Shown here: positions 28,400-37,145 of the stretch, piece by piece
How positions within the stretch are numbered: the first letter of the stretch is position 1
Layout: each line of letters opens with the position of its first letter
Assembly: GCA_016794345.1 (NCBI GenBank)
Contig: JAEUKE010000115.1
Span: 1 to 64,000 of the forward strand
Reading direction: 5' to 3'
From: Myxococcales bacterium
Lineage (GTDB): Bacteria; Myxococcota_A; Polyangia; Polyangiales; Polyangiaceae
Length of the DNA stretch: 64,000 nt
Notes under the pieces: model-generated
Databases searched by the model: none
Told to the model about the DNA's origin: nothing
Seen by the model: the letters and a program-made list of their open reading frames with translations, nothing else
Translations under genes and position numbers: made by a program

Positions 28400-29160
28400 C
28401 CGAGCCGGAGCCGAAGGTTGCCACTCGCGATCTCACCGCGAGCTTCCGCGGCGTGACCGCCGTGCGGGGCGTCTCGATCCGTTTCCCGAAGCATCAGATC
28501 GCGGCCATCGTCGGGCCGGCATCGAGCGGGAAATCGACCTTCTTGCGTTGCTTGAATCGCCTGCACGAGCTCGGCGAAGGGGCGGTCGTGGCGGGTGAGG
28601 TCCGGCTCGACGGGGTCGACATCTACGGTCCCGCCGTCGATCCGCTCGCGCTGCGCCGGAAGGTCGGTATGGTCTTCGACCGTCCGACGCCCCTGCCCGG
28701 CCTCTCGATTTCGGACAACGTGCTGGCCGGGTTCCGTCTGGCCGGTGAGGAGGCGGATCGCCCCGAGCACCTGGTCGAGGCGATGCTGCGGCGGGTCGAT
28801 CTCTGGGACGACGTGAAAGATCGGCTAGGGCAACCGGCGCTCGGGCTCTCGAGCGGCGAGAAGCAACGGCTTTGCATCGCGCGATGCCTGGCGCTCAAGC
28901 CGGAGGTCTTGCTCCTGGACGAGCCATGCTCGGGGCTGGATCCGATCGCGACGGCACGCGTCGAGGAGGTCTTGAACGAGCTGCGGTTCGGCGTGACGAT
29001 TGTGCTGGTGACCCACAGCTTGCAGCAGGCGGCGCGCGTGGCGGACACGACGGCGTTTTTCCTGGGCGGCGAGCTGATCGAGCACGACCGTACCGAGGTG
29101 TTCTTTCGCAATCCGCAGGACCCGCGCACGGAGAACTACCTGACGGGGAGGTTCGGATGA
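28396..29160 (+). CDS. pstB: Phosphate ABC transporter ATPase PstB (altered Q-loop)
   Basis: A 254-residue ABC ATPase that powers phosphate uptake. Walker A is GPASSGKST, the signature LSSGEKQR, Walker B VLLLDEP and the switch His is in VTHSLQQA. At the Q-loop the usual VFQ is VFD (Gln to Asp, in VGMVFDRPTPLPGLS). The Walker A also has Ser where PstB proteins have the second Gly (GPSGCGKS). These changes may alter coupling to the permeases but the other catalytic parts are intact. Start overlaps pstA by 4 bp; end overlaps phoU (ATGA). Confidence 0.9.
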   Translation: MTEPEPKVATRDLTASFRGVTAVRGVSIRFPKHQIAAIVGPASSGKSTFLRCLNRLHELGEGAVVAGEVRLDGVDIYGPAVDPLALRRKVGMVFDRPTPLPGLSISDNVLAGFRLAGEEADRPEHLVEAMLRRVDLWDDVKDRLGQPALGLSSGEKQRLCIARCLALKPEVLLLDEPCSGLDPIATARVEEVLNELRFGVTIVLVTHSLQQAARVADTTAFFLGGELIEHDRTEVFFRNPQDPRTENYLTGRFG

Positions 29161-29840
29161 GCTCGATGCTGCATACACACAGGCTCTACGAGAGCGAGCT
29201 GGCTAAGCTGCGGGAGAGCGTTCTCCTCATGGGCGCCAAGACGGAGGAGATCCTCGGTCGCGGCATGCAGGCGCTCGCGGACCGCGACGTGCCCGAGGCG
29301 GAGAGGTTGATCGAGATCGATCAGCAGATCGACGAGCTCGAGGTGCAGATCGACGACCTGGCCCTGATGATCCTCGCGCGGCGTCAGCCGGTCGCGTCGG
29401 ACCTGCGGCTGATCGCGGCGGTCCTGAAGATCGTGACCGATCTCGAGCGCGTCGGCGATCTCGGCGTGAACATCTGTGAGCGCGTGATCGAGCTCGCGAA
29501 GATGCCGACCTTGCCTGGTCAAGCGGACGTGTGCGAGCTCGGCCGGCTCGTGGGGCAGATGTTGCACGACGCGCTCGATGCCTTCGTGCGCGCCGACCCG
29601 GTGCTGGCTCGCGACGTGCTCGAGCGCGACCGCGAGATCGACTCGCGCTTCGCGCGCATCTTCGAGGCGTTCGTGGCCCGGATGATGGAAGACCCTCAGA
29701 ACGTCGATCGCGCGACCCGCCTCCAGTCTCTGGCGCGTTACCTGGAGCGCATCGCGGACCACGCGACCAACGTGGCCGAGATGGTCGTCTTCATGGTGAA
29801 GGGCAAAGACGTGCGCCACTCGCAGCGCGGCGAGCGCTGA
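29157..29840 (+). CDS. phoU: Phosphate transport regulator PhoU
   Basis: A 227-residue helical protein with the two PhoU repeats (about residues 10-105 and 115-215). The metal-binding type motifs are ERVGDLGVNICER in the first and ERIADHATNVAEM in the second. PhoU links PstSCAB to PhoR and keeps the regulon off when phosphate is abundant. ATG overlaps the pstB stop (ATGA). Last gene of the series; the next gene converges with 6 bp between stops. Confidence 0.93.
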   Translation: MSSMLHTHRLYESELAKLRESVLLMGAKTEEILGRGMQALADRDVPEAERLIEIDQQIDELEVQIDDLALMILARRQPVASDLRLIAAVLKIVTDLERVGDLGVNICERVIELAKMPTLPGQADVCELGRLVGQMLHDALDAFVRADPVLARDVLERDREIDSRFARIFEAFVARMMEDPQNVDRATRLQSLARYLERIADHATNVAEMVVFMVKGKDVRHSQRGER

Positions 29841-29846
29841 GGCGGA

Positions 29847-31748
29847 TCAGTCGACGCGACCGCGCTTCATCGTCTTCGAGAGCGCGGTCCCTTCTCCGCC
29901 GCTGAGGCGCGGGTAGCTCCCGAACGGCTTCGTTTGTTTGCTCCGCAGGATGCAGCGAACGTCCCGGTCGAGGTGGTCGATGGCGCGCTTCTGCGCCTTG
30001 TCGTCCGCGCCAGGCCGGCTGGCGGCGGCCACCTCGCCGAGCGCCTCCGCGAGCGGAGCGCATTTCCCCGGGGAGATCGGGAGCTCGAGCGGCGCGACGT
30101 CGGCGGGGCAGCAGCGGCCCCGGAGGGCGGCGTAGGCGCCCAGCTCGAAGAACCCGAGGATGGCCCACTCCTTCATGCCCTCGGTCACCTTGCCGTCGCT
30201 GTCTCGGACCAGCGCCTCGCGGACTCGTGGTGCACCGCGGATCGGGCTCGGCTCCTCGCAGACGAAGGTCAGGCTCGCCGCACCCGCTTGAAACGTGTCC
30301 GCTGGGAACAGCTTCCGCATGCAGGCCGCCACGTCGGCGGGCGCAGGAGGCGCGGACGCGGACGGCGCGGCGGACGCCGACGCAGCGGACGCGGACGACG
30401 CGGCGGACGCCGACGGGACGACGGGCTCGGTCGCGCTCGCCGCGGGCTTGCCCGTTTGCTCGACGAGAGACGACGGCGGCGGCGGCGCTCCCGGGCCGGG
30501 CCTCGACGGGGTCGACGAAGCTGCGGCCGGCCCCAGAGCGGCGCTCGTGGGCGGTGGCTCGGTCCTGTCGCGGCCAATCACGTACGCGAGCACAACCGCG
30601 GCCGCGGTGCCGCCCACGACGAGCGGCCACCGAACCTTCCCGGGCTCGGCCTTGGGCGCCGCGCGCTTCGGCGCCGCCGTCGCCGGCTTCTCGGCGTCGT
30701 CCGCCGGCGTCGACGAAGGCGGGGCGTCCGCCTCGTCGGCAGGCTTCGCCGGTTCGGCGCGCGGCAGCGTCGGTCGCTCCTGCTCTTCGTCGGGAAGGGG
30801 AGGTATCTCGCGAGCCGTGGGCCGCTGAGGGGGCGGCTTGCTGAGCGCGGCCCTGGGCGGGACGAGCTTGGGCGGACGGGCGGATCGCTTCCGCTCGCCA
30901 GCCTCCGACTTCTTCCAGGTGCTGTCTTCGTCGAGGACGGCGAACAGATCCCCTTTCTTCGGCTGCGCGGGGGCAGGCTCGCCGGGTGAAGGCGGAGGCG
31001 GCAGCGAGGCGACGTCCACGACCGGCGCGTCCTCCGAAGGCGCGTCGGCGAAGGGCAGCGCGTCATCGACGGTCGCGCCCTCACCGTCCAGCCATGAGTC
31101 GAGCTCCGCTCGAAAGGCGGCGAGCGAGCGCGGTCGGGCCGCGGGCTCGACCGAAAGAGCGCCGAGGAGGATCTGTTCGAGCGCGTCGTCTCCAGCGTCG
31201 AACACCGCGAGCGGCGGTGGGCGTTGGTTCTGTGGCGCCGCCGCCTCCGTCGAACGCGGCTGCGTCCAGCCGGTCAGCAGGAAATAGAGGAGGAGCGCGA
31301 CCGCGTACCCGTCGTCTGCCCTCGATGCGCCCGCTCCGGCGCGTCGCTCGGGCGAGTGGAACGCGTCGTCGTCCTTGCAGGCAGTCGCCGGCAGCAGTCG
31401 GGCCTGCGCGATGCGCGGACCGGCGAGCGCGATCGCCTCGGCGCTCAGCCGGCCGTGCACGGCGCCAGCGGCGTGCAGCCCCTCGACCGTCCGCAGGAGG
31501 CGAGAGGTGAGGCGCACCGCATCCCGAGCCGGGATGGGTCCCTCCGTGTCGATCCTTCGCGCCAAGAGGTCCACGGATCGCGCAAGCTGCCAGGGCCCCG
31601 GCCGCGCGACAAACAAACTCCCACGGCGGTCGAAATCGATGCGTCGCGGTACTAGCCGAACGTATCGTGCGGGGCCGCTATCCCACCTGAAAACAACGGC
31701 TCCCCGGGTTATCCACCGCGCGTCCACAGGTGAGCCCCCCGCCCGCAT
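29847..31748 (-). CDS. Membrane-anchored kinase-like protein, probably a pseudokinase
   Basis: A protein of up to 633 residues. The N-terminal ~210 residues resemble a Hanks-type kinase C-lobe: EGLHAAGAVHGRLSAEAIAL takes the catalytic-loop position, but HRDLKxxN is HGRLSAEA, so the catalytic Asp is gone. No clear Gly-rich loop or DFG is visible. Helical landmarks such as DGYAVALLLYFLLTGW remain. A long Pro/Ala/Ser region follows, a membrane segment (about 377-392, WPLVVGGTAAAVVLAYVI), an Ala/Ser repeat, and a C-terminal Cys-containing domain (CMRKLFPADTF onward). It is likely a scaffold or ligand-sensing pseudokinase. Start uncertain; a downstream start is possible. Confidence 0.72.
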   Translation of the reverse strand: MRAGGSPVDARWITRGAVVFRWDSGPARYVRLVPRRIDFDRRGSLFVARPGPWQLARSVDLLARRIDTEGPIPARDAVRLTSRLLRTVEGLHAAGAVHGRLSAEAIALAGPRIAQARLLPATACKDDDAFHSPERRAGAGASRADDGYAVALLLYFLLTGWTQPRSTEAAAPQNQRPPPLAVFDAGDDALEQILLGALSVEPAARPRSLAAFRAELDSWLDGEGATVDDALPFADAPSEDAPVVDVASLPPPPSPGEPAPAQPKKGDLFAVLDEDSTWKKSEAGERKRSARPPKLVPPRAALSKPPPQRPTAREIPPLPDEEQERPTLPRAEPAKPADEADAPPSSTPADDAEKPATAAPKRAAPKAEPGKVRWPLVVGGTAAAVVLAYVIGRDRTEPPPTSAALGPAAASSTPSRPGPGAPPPPSSLVEQTGKPAASATEPVVPSASAASSASAASASAAPSASAPPAPADVAACMRKLFPADTFQAGAASLTFVCEEPSPIRGAPRVREALVRDSDGKVTEGMKEWAILGFFELGAYAALRGRCCPADVAPLELPISPGKCAPLAEALGEVAAASRPGADDKAQKRAIDHLDRDVRCILRSKQTKPFGSYPRLSGGEGTALSKTMKRGRVD

Positions 31749-32004
31749 GGCGCGCCGCGCGATCCTTCGGTCGTCGCGTCATGGGTGCGCCGCAATTGTT
31801 CGAAATGATTGCTCCTTTTCTTTGCGACAGGCCTGGGGCGCGCCTGTGACGCGGCCCACACAGCCGCCTGGCCCTGTGGGAAACCTAGGGAGACCACGTT
31901 CGACGGCGACCTGAACGGTAGCTGTCAAAGCTGTCAGCTTCGCCGGGGCCCGGTGCCCCACCTGCCTCGGCAACCAGGGCGAATTGGTGTACCAGCGAGG
32001 CACC
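31749..32004. promoter_or_regulatory. Divergent intergenic region with an AT-richer centre
   Basis: 256 bp between the pseudokinase and DUF4139 starts. The centre (about 31795-31835) is noticeably AT-rich for this genome, with CAATTG and TTCGAA, so promoters for both genes probably lie here. I could not assign -35/-10 pairs with confidence. Confidence 0.35.
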
Positions 32005-34344
32005 ATGCACAGGCTCCGCTCACGTGCCCTCGCCCTCGCGCTCGTCTCTTCGGTCGTCCTCGGTTGTACAGACGGCGGTCGCGCCAAGTACCCCACAGCG
32101 GACGCGGATCTGAAGCTGAGCCGCGTCGTGCTCTACCGGAACGGCATCGGGTACTTCGAGCGGGTCGGCGAGATCGACGGAGATCTTTTGACCATCAAGG
32201 TTCGCAAGGACCAGGTGAACGACCTCCTGAAGAGCCTCACGGTCGTGGAGCGCGAGACCGGCAAGGCGGTCAGCGTCTCGATGCCGCTCGACCCGCAGAG
32301 CTGGGCGAACGCGGCGCTCGCGACGCTCGCGCCGGGGCGCGGCAACCTGGCGGAGGTCCTCGACTCCCTCCGCGGCACGCAGGTGACGCTGTCCACGACG
32401 GAGGGCACCATCTCCGGCCGCATCGTCATGGTGGAGGAGCTCGACGACGCGCCCTCCGATCCGGTGCCGGCGCGTGGCGGCATGATGCCTCCGCCTCCTC
32501 CGACGGGCGGGCGCGACCACCGCGTGACCGTCATCGACGGCGCCGACATGAAGGTCGTCCGCCTCTCGAAGGTCCGCGGCGTCCGCCTCGAGGACGGCGA
32601 CCTCGCCTTGCAGCTCAACCGCACGCTCGACGCCAGCGCCGGCGAAGGCATGTTCCAGCAGATCGGCGTGAGCATCCGCCTGGCGGGCGCCAGCAGCCAC
32701 GATCTGCTCGTGAGCTACGTCGTGTCGGCGCCGATGTGGAAGCCGACCTACCGAGTCGTGCTCCCCAAGGAGGGCAAAGGCAAGGCGCTCCTGCAGGCGT
32801 GGGCCGTCGTCGACAACACGAGCGGCGAAGACTGGTCGGACGTGAACCTCGGCCTCACGTCGGGCGCGCCCATCGCCTTCCGCTACGACCTGCACACCCC
32901 GCGCGACGTCGATCGCGCCGATCTGACCGAGAGCGGCGTGCGCAGGCAGGCGCAGGCGATGGTGGGCGAGTCCACTTTCGAAGAGGCACCGGCCCCGCCG
33001 CCCGCTCCCGGCTACGCGGGCCCTTCCAGCGACGGCGACGACGAGAGGAAGGAGATGGCTGCGGGCGGCGAAGGGAGGGCCGCGGCTGCGCCCAAGTCCC
33101 CCGCCAAGCGTGCCTCCAAGGACAAGGGCGCTTACAAGTCTGCGGAGCCGGCCGCGGCGGAAGCGCCGAGCGGGAGCAGCGGCTGGGGACGCGGCGGTCT
33201 GGCGAGCGCGACGCCCATGCCCCTCGAGGAGCAGGCACAGACGCGCCGTGAGGTCGACTTCGACTCGCTCCGCCGCTCGACGCTCGCCCAGGCGCGCGCC
33301 GCTTCGGTGGCCGGCCAGACTCGTTACGATCTCGACACGAAGGTCACCGTCCCCGACGGGACGAGCACGATGGTCGCGATCGTGAACGCCGACGTGGAGG
33401 GCGAAGAGACGTTCCTCTTCCGACCCGGCGGCGCGGGGATGGGGTACGAGTCGAATCCTTACCGTGTCGTCAGGTTCCGCAACACGACGCCGTTTGTCCT
33501 CGAGCCCGGCCCCATCTCGATCTACGCGGGCGGGAGCTTCGTCGGCGAAGGCCTGAGCGAGACGGTGGGCAGCGGGACGAGCGTGACGATCCCCTTTGCC
33601 GTCGAGCCCGGCATCCTCGTCTCCTCGACGGCGAAGTACGACGGCGACGAGATGCGCCTCATGAAGATCTCTCGCGGCATCCTCGAGGTCGAGCAGTTCG
33701 GTCGGCGATCCACGACCTACTCGGTCAAGGCTCAGACCCTCGACAAGGGCTTCACCGTCCTCGTTCGCCACCCGAAGTCGGGCTACAGCTACGAGCTCGC
33801 GCCGCGACCCGAGGGCACAGAGGACCTCGCCGACGCCTACCTGGTGAAGGTCAGCGTCCCGGCCGGCTCGCGTGAAGGCACGCTCACGGTCGTCGAGCAG
33901 ACGCCGAGCCGGACCAGCCTGTCGATCTGGGACAAGCCCGCGCTCGAGCTGCTCGAGAAGCTCATGCTCGTGACGGACCTCTTGCCCGACGCCAAGAAGA
34001 AGCTCCAGCCCATCGTCGACGCGCGGCGCGAGGTCGCGAAGATCGACGAGAAGCTCGAGGGGCTGATCAAGCAGCGGCAGCAGCTCGATCAGCGCGCCGA
34101 GGAGACGCGCCGCAACCTCGATGCCATCCAGAAGGACCAGGCTGCAGCGCCTCTGCGCCAGCGGTTGACGAAGCGCCTCGAGGAGTTCGCCAGCGAGGGC
34201 AACAAGCTCGGCCGCGAGATCGTCGAGCTCGAGAACAAGAAGATGGAGCGGCGCATCGCCCTCGAGGACCTCTTGCAGGATCTCGAGCTGACCGCGCCTC
34301 CCTCGAAGAAGGGCCCGGCCACGCCGGCTCCCGCCAAGCCCTGA
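32005..34344 (+). CDS. DUF4139 domain-containing lipoprotein
   Basis: A 779-residue protein. The ATG at 32005 gives a lipoprotein signal ending at Cys21 (VVLGC). DUF4139 proteins share a mucoidy-like architecture: an N-terminal domain, then a beta-rich domain starting near SYVVSAPMWKPTYRVVL, which is present here. A Pro/Ala/Lys-rich linker (about residues 325-415) splits the protein, and a helical, charged region near the end (LIKQRQQLDQRAEETRRNLD) predicts a coiled coil. No enzymatic motif is visible. The family's function is unknown; an envelope structural role is plausible. Confidence 0.82.
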   Translation: MHRLRSRALALALVSSVVLGCTDGGRAKYPTADADLKLSRVVLYRNGIGYFERVGEIDGDLLTIKVRKDQVNDLLKSLTVVERETGKAVSVSMPLDPQSWANAALATLAPGRGNLAEVLDSLRGTQVTLSTTEGTISGRIVMVEELDDAPSDPVPARGGMMPPPPPTGGRDHRVTVIDGADMKVVRLSKVRGVRLEDGDLALQLNRTLDASAGEGMFQQIGVSIRLAGASSHDLLVSYVVSAPMWKPTYRVVLPKEGKGKALLQAWAVVDNTSGEDWSDVNLGLTSGAPIAFRYDLHTPRDVDRADLTESGVRRQAQAMVGESTFEEAPAPPPAPGYAGPSSDGDDERKEMAAGGEGRAAAAPKSPAKRASKDKGAYKSAEPAAAEAPSGSSGWGRGGLASATPMPLEEQAQTRREVDFDSLRRSTLAQARAASVAGQTRYDLDTKVTVPDGTSTMVAIVNADVEGEETFLFRPGGAGMGYESNPYRVVRFRNTTPFVLEPGPISIYAGGSFVGEGLSETVGSGTSVTIPFAVEPGILVSSTAKYDGDEMRLMKISRGILEVEQFGRRSTTYSVKAQTLDKGFTVLVRHPKSGYSYELAPRPEGTEDLADAYLVKVSVPAGSREGTLTVVEQTPSRTSLSIWDKPALELLEKLMLVTDLLPDAKKKLQPIVDARREVAKIDEKLEGLIKQRQQLDQRAEETRRNLDAIQKDQAAAPLRQRLTKRLEEFASEGNKLGREIVELENKKMERRIALEDLLQDLELTAPPSKKGPATPAPAKP

Positions 34345-34732
34345 TCCGCAGGTCTGGCCAAGGGGTCCGACCAGCCAACCGAGTTGACTCTGGCGAGCCT
34401 CCCCAGCGGAGGCTCCGGGCAGTTGGCCGGGAACGACCCTTGCTGCTGTTCTTCCGCTCGGCTCGAGCTGAAAGGTGCGAGCCGAGACCACCCCGTTGGG
34501 AGAACGGTCGCTTGCAACCCGCTTCACGACTCGGGCACTCCGTGGATCGACCTGGGCGCCGGCATCGCCGCCCAGGACGATCGCCGAAAGCCTGGGCACC
34601 TTTCGTCCGGCTGGACGCAACACCGTCCAGTGGGCCCAGGTGGCGCCGATGCTAAGATGGGCGCCGACGTCCGTGGCGCGGCCCGAGGGCCGCGATCGCA
34701 GTTTCGCTTACGCGGCCCAGGCCGAGCGCCCG
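34345..34732. other. Long intergenic stretch before the kinase gene
   Basis: 388 bp without a convincing gene. It contains a perfect 8-bp hairpin (GAGCCTCC/GGAGGCTC, 34395-34415) 51 bp after the DUF4139 stop but no T-run. Further in-frame starts for the kinase exist here (for example 34649 and 34673, the latter after a TAAGAT hexamer), so the kinase N-terminus may be up to 28 residues longer. No RNA gene recognised. Confidence 0.4.
34395..34415 (+). terminator. Hairpin, possible terminator of the DUF4139 gene
   Basis: GAGCCTCC and GGAGGCTC pair perfectly around a CCAGC loop. The absence of a following T-run makes this a weak or rho-assisted terminator candidate. Confidence 0.4.
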
Positions 34733-36148
34733 ATGCTTGGAACGAGTCCCTCCTCCCCAGACAAGATCCCCGCGGTCCGCGAGGGCGATGTCATCAATGG
34801 GAAGTACCGCATCGAGCGCATCATCGGCGAGGGCGGCATGGGCGTGGTCGTCGCCGCGCGGCACCTCACCCTCGACAAGCCGGTCGCGCTGAAGCTCCTG
34901 TCCCCCAAGACCGGCGACAGCCAGGAGGCGCTCGAGCGCTTCACGCGCGAGGCACGAGCCGCGGCGCGCATCCAGAGCGACCACGTCGGGCGGGTGCTCG
35001 ACGTCGACACCCTCCCGACCGGCGCGCCCTTCATCGTGATGGAGCTTCTCGAGGGCCACGACCTGGCGGTCGAGCTGCGGAAGGGCTGTCCCCCGCTCGA
35101 GCGCGCGGTCACCATCATCCTCCAGGCGTGTGAGGCCGTTGCCGAGGCGCACGCGGGCGGCATCGTCCACCGGGATCTGAAGCCGGCCAACCTCTTCTTG
35201 GCCCGCAAAGATGACGGCTCTGTCGTGGTCAAGGTCCTCGATTTCGGGATCTCCAAGATCACGCGGCACGAGCCGTCCGCCGAGATCACCGAAGAGAAGG
35301 CGCTCACGAGCGCAAACACCATGCTCGGCTCGCCGCTCTACATGTCGCCCGAGCAAATGAAGGCGTCGGGTGACGTCGACGCGCGGACCGACGTCTGGTC
35401 GCTCGGCGTCATCCTCTACGAGCTCGTCTCGGGCAAGTCGCCGTTCGACGCCGCGACGATCCCGATGATCTGCGCCAACGTCCTCAGCATGCCCCCGCCC
35501 AAGCTCGAGATCGTCGGGGCGCCCGAGGGGCTCGAGCGGATCCTCCTTCGGTGTCTGGAGAAGGACCCGCACGCGCGCTACCGGGACGTCGCCCACCTGG
35601 TTCGCTCGCTCGCGCCATTCTCGCCCGAGCAAGCCAAGATCACCCTCGAGCGGATCGGGAAGCTGAAGGGGCCGGACGGCCTCCCTGCCGCCAGCCCGGC
35701 TTCGATCGCACCCCCGCCGAACCGGGAGCACCGCGAAGGCGCGGCGACCATCACGTCGTGGAACACGAAGACGCCGACCGCAGGGTGGCTCGCAGGGCCT
35801 GGCCGCCGCTGGCTTCCTCTCGCGGTCGTCGGCGGCGTGTGTGCGCTGATCCTCATCGGCGTCGCGTTGCAGTCGGGCAGCAGCTCGGCCGAGTCGGCGA
35901 GGACGACCCCGACGGTCTCGAAGGAGCCCGAGCGTCCGACCTCCGCGCCGCCTCCGAAGGACACCCCTGCGACGAACACGTCGAGCGCGAGCGCCTCCGC
36001 CGCGTCGGCGCCCACCGAGACCGCGGAGCCTGTCGTCTCCGCCTCGAGCAACCCGCCTGTGGCGCCGCTCGGCCCCTCCGGCCAGCCGCCGAAGGGGAAA
36101 TGGCCCCCGCCGAAACCGAAGAGCACGGGGTACGGCGGACGTGAGTGA
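34733..36148 (+). CDS. Hanks-type serine/threonine protein kinase with membrane anchor
   Basis: A 471-residue transmembrane kinase. Gly-rich loop IIGEGGMGVV, Lys in VALKLL, catalytic loop HRDLKPAN, DFG in VLDFGISK, activation segment LGSPLYMSPEQ and DVWSLGVILYEL are all intact, so it should be active. A membrane segment (about residues 358-376) is followed by a Pro/Ser-rich extracytoplasmic tail ending KPKSTGYGGRE without a sensor domain. It lies upstream of the TPR-PEGA and Cys-rich genes with overlap, so it may phosphorylate or regulate them. I preferred the ATG at 34733; see the upstream gap for alternatives. Confidence 0.9.
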   Translation: MLGTSPSSPDKIPAVREGDVINGKYRIERIIGEGGMGVVVAARHLTLDKPVALKLLSPKTGDSQEALERFTREARAAARIQSDHVGRVLDVDTLPTGAPFIVMELLEGHDLAVELRKGCPPLERAVTIILQACEAVAEAHAGGIVHRDLKPANLFLARKDDGSVVVKVLDFGISKITRHEPSAEITEEKALTSANTMLGSPLYMSPEQMKASGDVDARTDVWSLGVILYELVSGKSPFDAATIPMICANVLSMPPPKLEIVGAPEGLERILLRCLEKDPHARYRDVAHLVRSLAPFSPEQAKITLERIGKLKGPDGLPAASPASIAPPPNREHREGAATITSWNTKTPTAGWLAGPGRRWLPLAVVGGVCALILIGVALQSGSSSAESARTTPTVSKEPERPTSAPPPKDTPATNTSSASASAASAPTETAEPVVSASSNPPVAPLGPSGQPPKGKWPPPKPKSTGYGGRE

Positions 36149-36152
36149 CGGA

Positions 36153-37145
36153 ATGCGACGACTCCTCGCCGGACTAGGCCTCTCGATCGGTCTGTTTCTC
36201 TCCACGTTCCCCGCGTCCGCCCAGCCGAGGGAAGAGCCCACCCCGGATCAGAAGGCGCAAGCTCAGGTCTTGTTCGACAAGGGCAAGGCCCTCTTCGATC
36301 AGGGCAAGTGCGCCGAGGCCGTGCCGCTGCTCTCGGAGTCGAACCGCATCGATCCCGGCATCGGCACGCTCCTCCACCTGTCGGACTGTCAGGCGCAGCT
36401 CGGGCAGACCGCGAGCGCCTGGGCGGGCTTCGTGGAGGCCGCGGCCCTCGCGCGCGCCAAGGGCCAGGCCGAGCGCGAGAAGATCGCGCGGCAGCAGGCG
36501 GACGCCCTCGCGCCGAAGCTCTCGCGCCTGCGAATCACGGTCGCCGAGGAGAACAAGTCGATCGGGCTCGTGCTGAAGCGCAACGGCGCGGTCGTGAGCG
36601 ATCTCACGTTCGGCGACTGGGTGCCTGTCGATCCCGGCCCCCAGAAGCTCGAAGCCGAAGCCCCGGGCTACAAACCTTGGACCGAGACGGTCGAGGTCGG
36701 CGCGGGGCCGACGCGAACCGAGGCCAGCGTCCCTGCGCTCGAGAAGGCGCCCGAGGCGCCCAAGCCCGTCGTCCCTGCGCAGCAGGGCGGGCTCACGCTC
36801 GGCGACATCATGAAGATCAGCGGCCTCGCCGTCGGCGGCACGGGCATCCTCAGCATCGGCGTCGGCGCCGCGTTCGGGATCCACGCCATCGTCACCTACG
36901 ACGAGGCGCGGGCGACCTGCGAGAACGACAACCCCGAGAACTGCACGCCGAAGGGGGTGCGCCTGCAGCGCGACGCGAGCACGTCGGCCCTCGTGTCCAC
37001 GGTGACGTTCTCGGTGGGCGGCGCGCTCGTTGCAGGTGGCGCGCTGCTGTTTTTCCTCGCTCCGGCTGACGAGCCTCCGCCTCCCGTCGGCGTCTCGATC
37101 GACCCACGCGGGGGCGCTTTCTTCACCTTCGGAGGTGTCTTGTGA
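36153..37145 (+). CDS. Exported TPR/PEGA-domain protein
   Basis: A protein of 330 residues with a Sec signal peptide (cleavage near FPASA-QP). A TPR-like helical region (KAQAQVLFDKGKALFDQGKC onward, about residues 35-115) is followed by a PEGA-like beta domain (VDPGPQKLEAEAPGYKPW, about 165-190) and two C-terminal membrane segments (about 225-245 and 290-310). A GTG at 36141 overlapping the kinase stop is an alternative start. It belongs to the kinase operon and is coupled to the next gene by GTGA. Myxobacterial genomes commonly place such proteins next to Ser/Thr kinases; function unknown. Confidence 0.72.
   Translation: MRRLLAGLGLSIGLFLSTFPASAQPREEPTPDQKAQAQVLFDKGKALFDQGKCAEAVPLLSESNRIDPGIGTLLHLSDCQAQLGQTASAWAGFVEAAALARAKGQAEREKIARQQADALAPKLSRLRITVAEENKSIGLVLKRNGAVVSDLTFGDWVPVDPGPQKLEAEAPGYKPWTETVEVGAGPTRTEASVPALEKAPEAPKPVVPAQQGGLTLGDIMKISGLAVGGTGILSIGVGAAFGIHAIVTYDEARATCENDNPENCTPKGVRLQRDASTSALVSTVTFSVGGALVAGGALLFFLAPADEPPPPVGVSIDPRGGAFFTFGGVL

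Noticed and set aside
31714..31722. DnaA-box-like TTATCCACC inside the pseudokinase start region
   Set aside because: A single site with one mismatch and no clustered copies, AT-rich unwinding region or dnaA/dnaN neighbours; not an origin.
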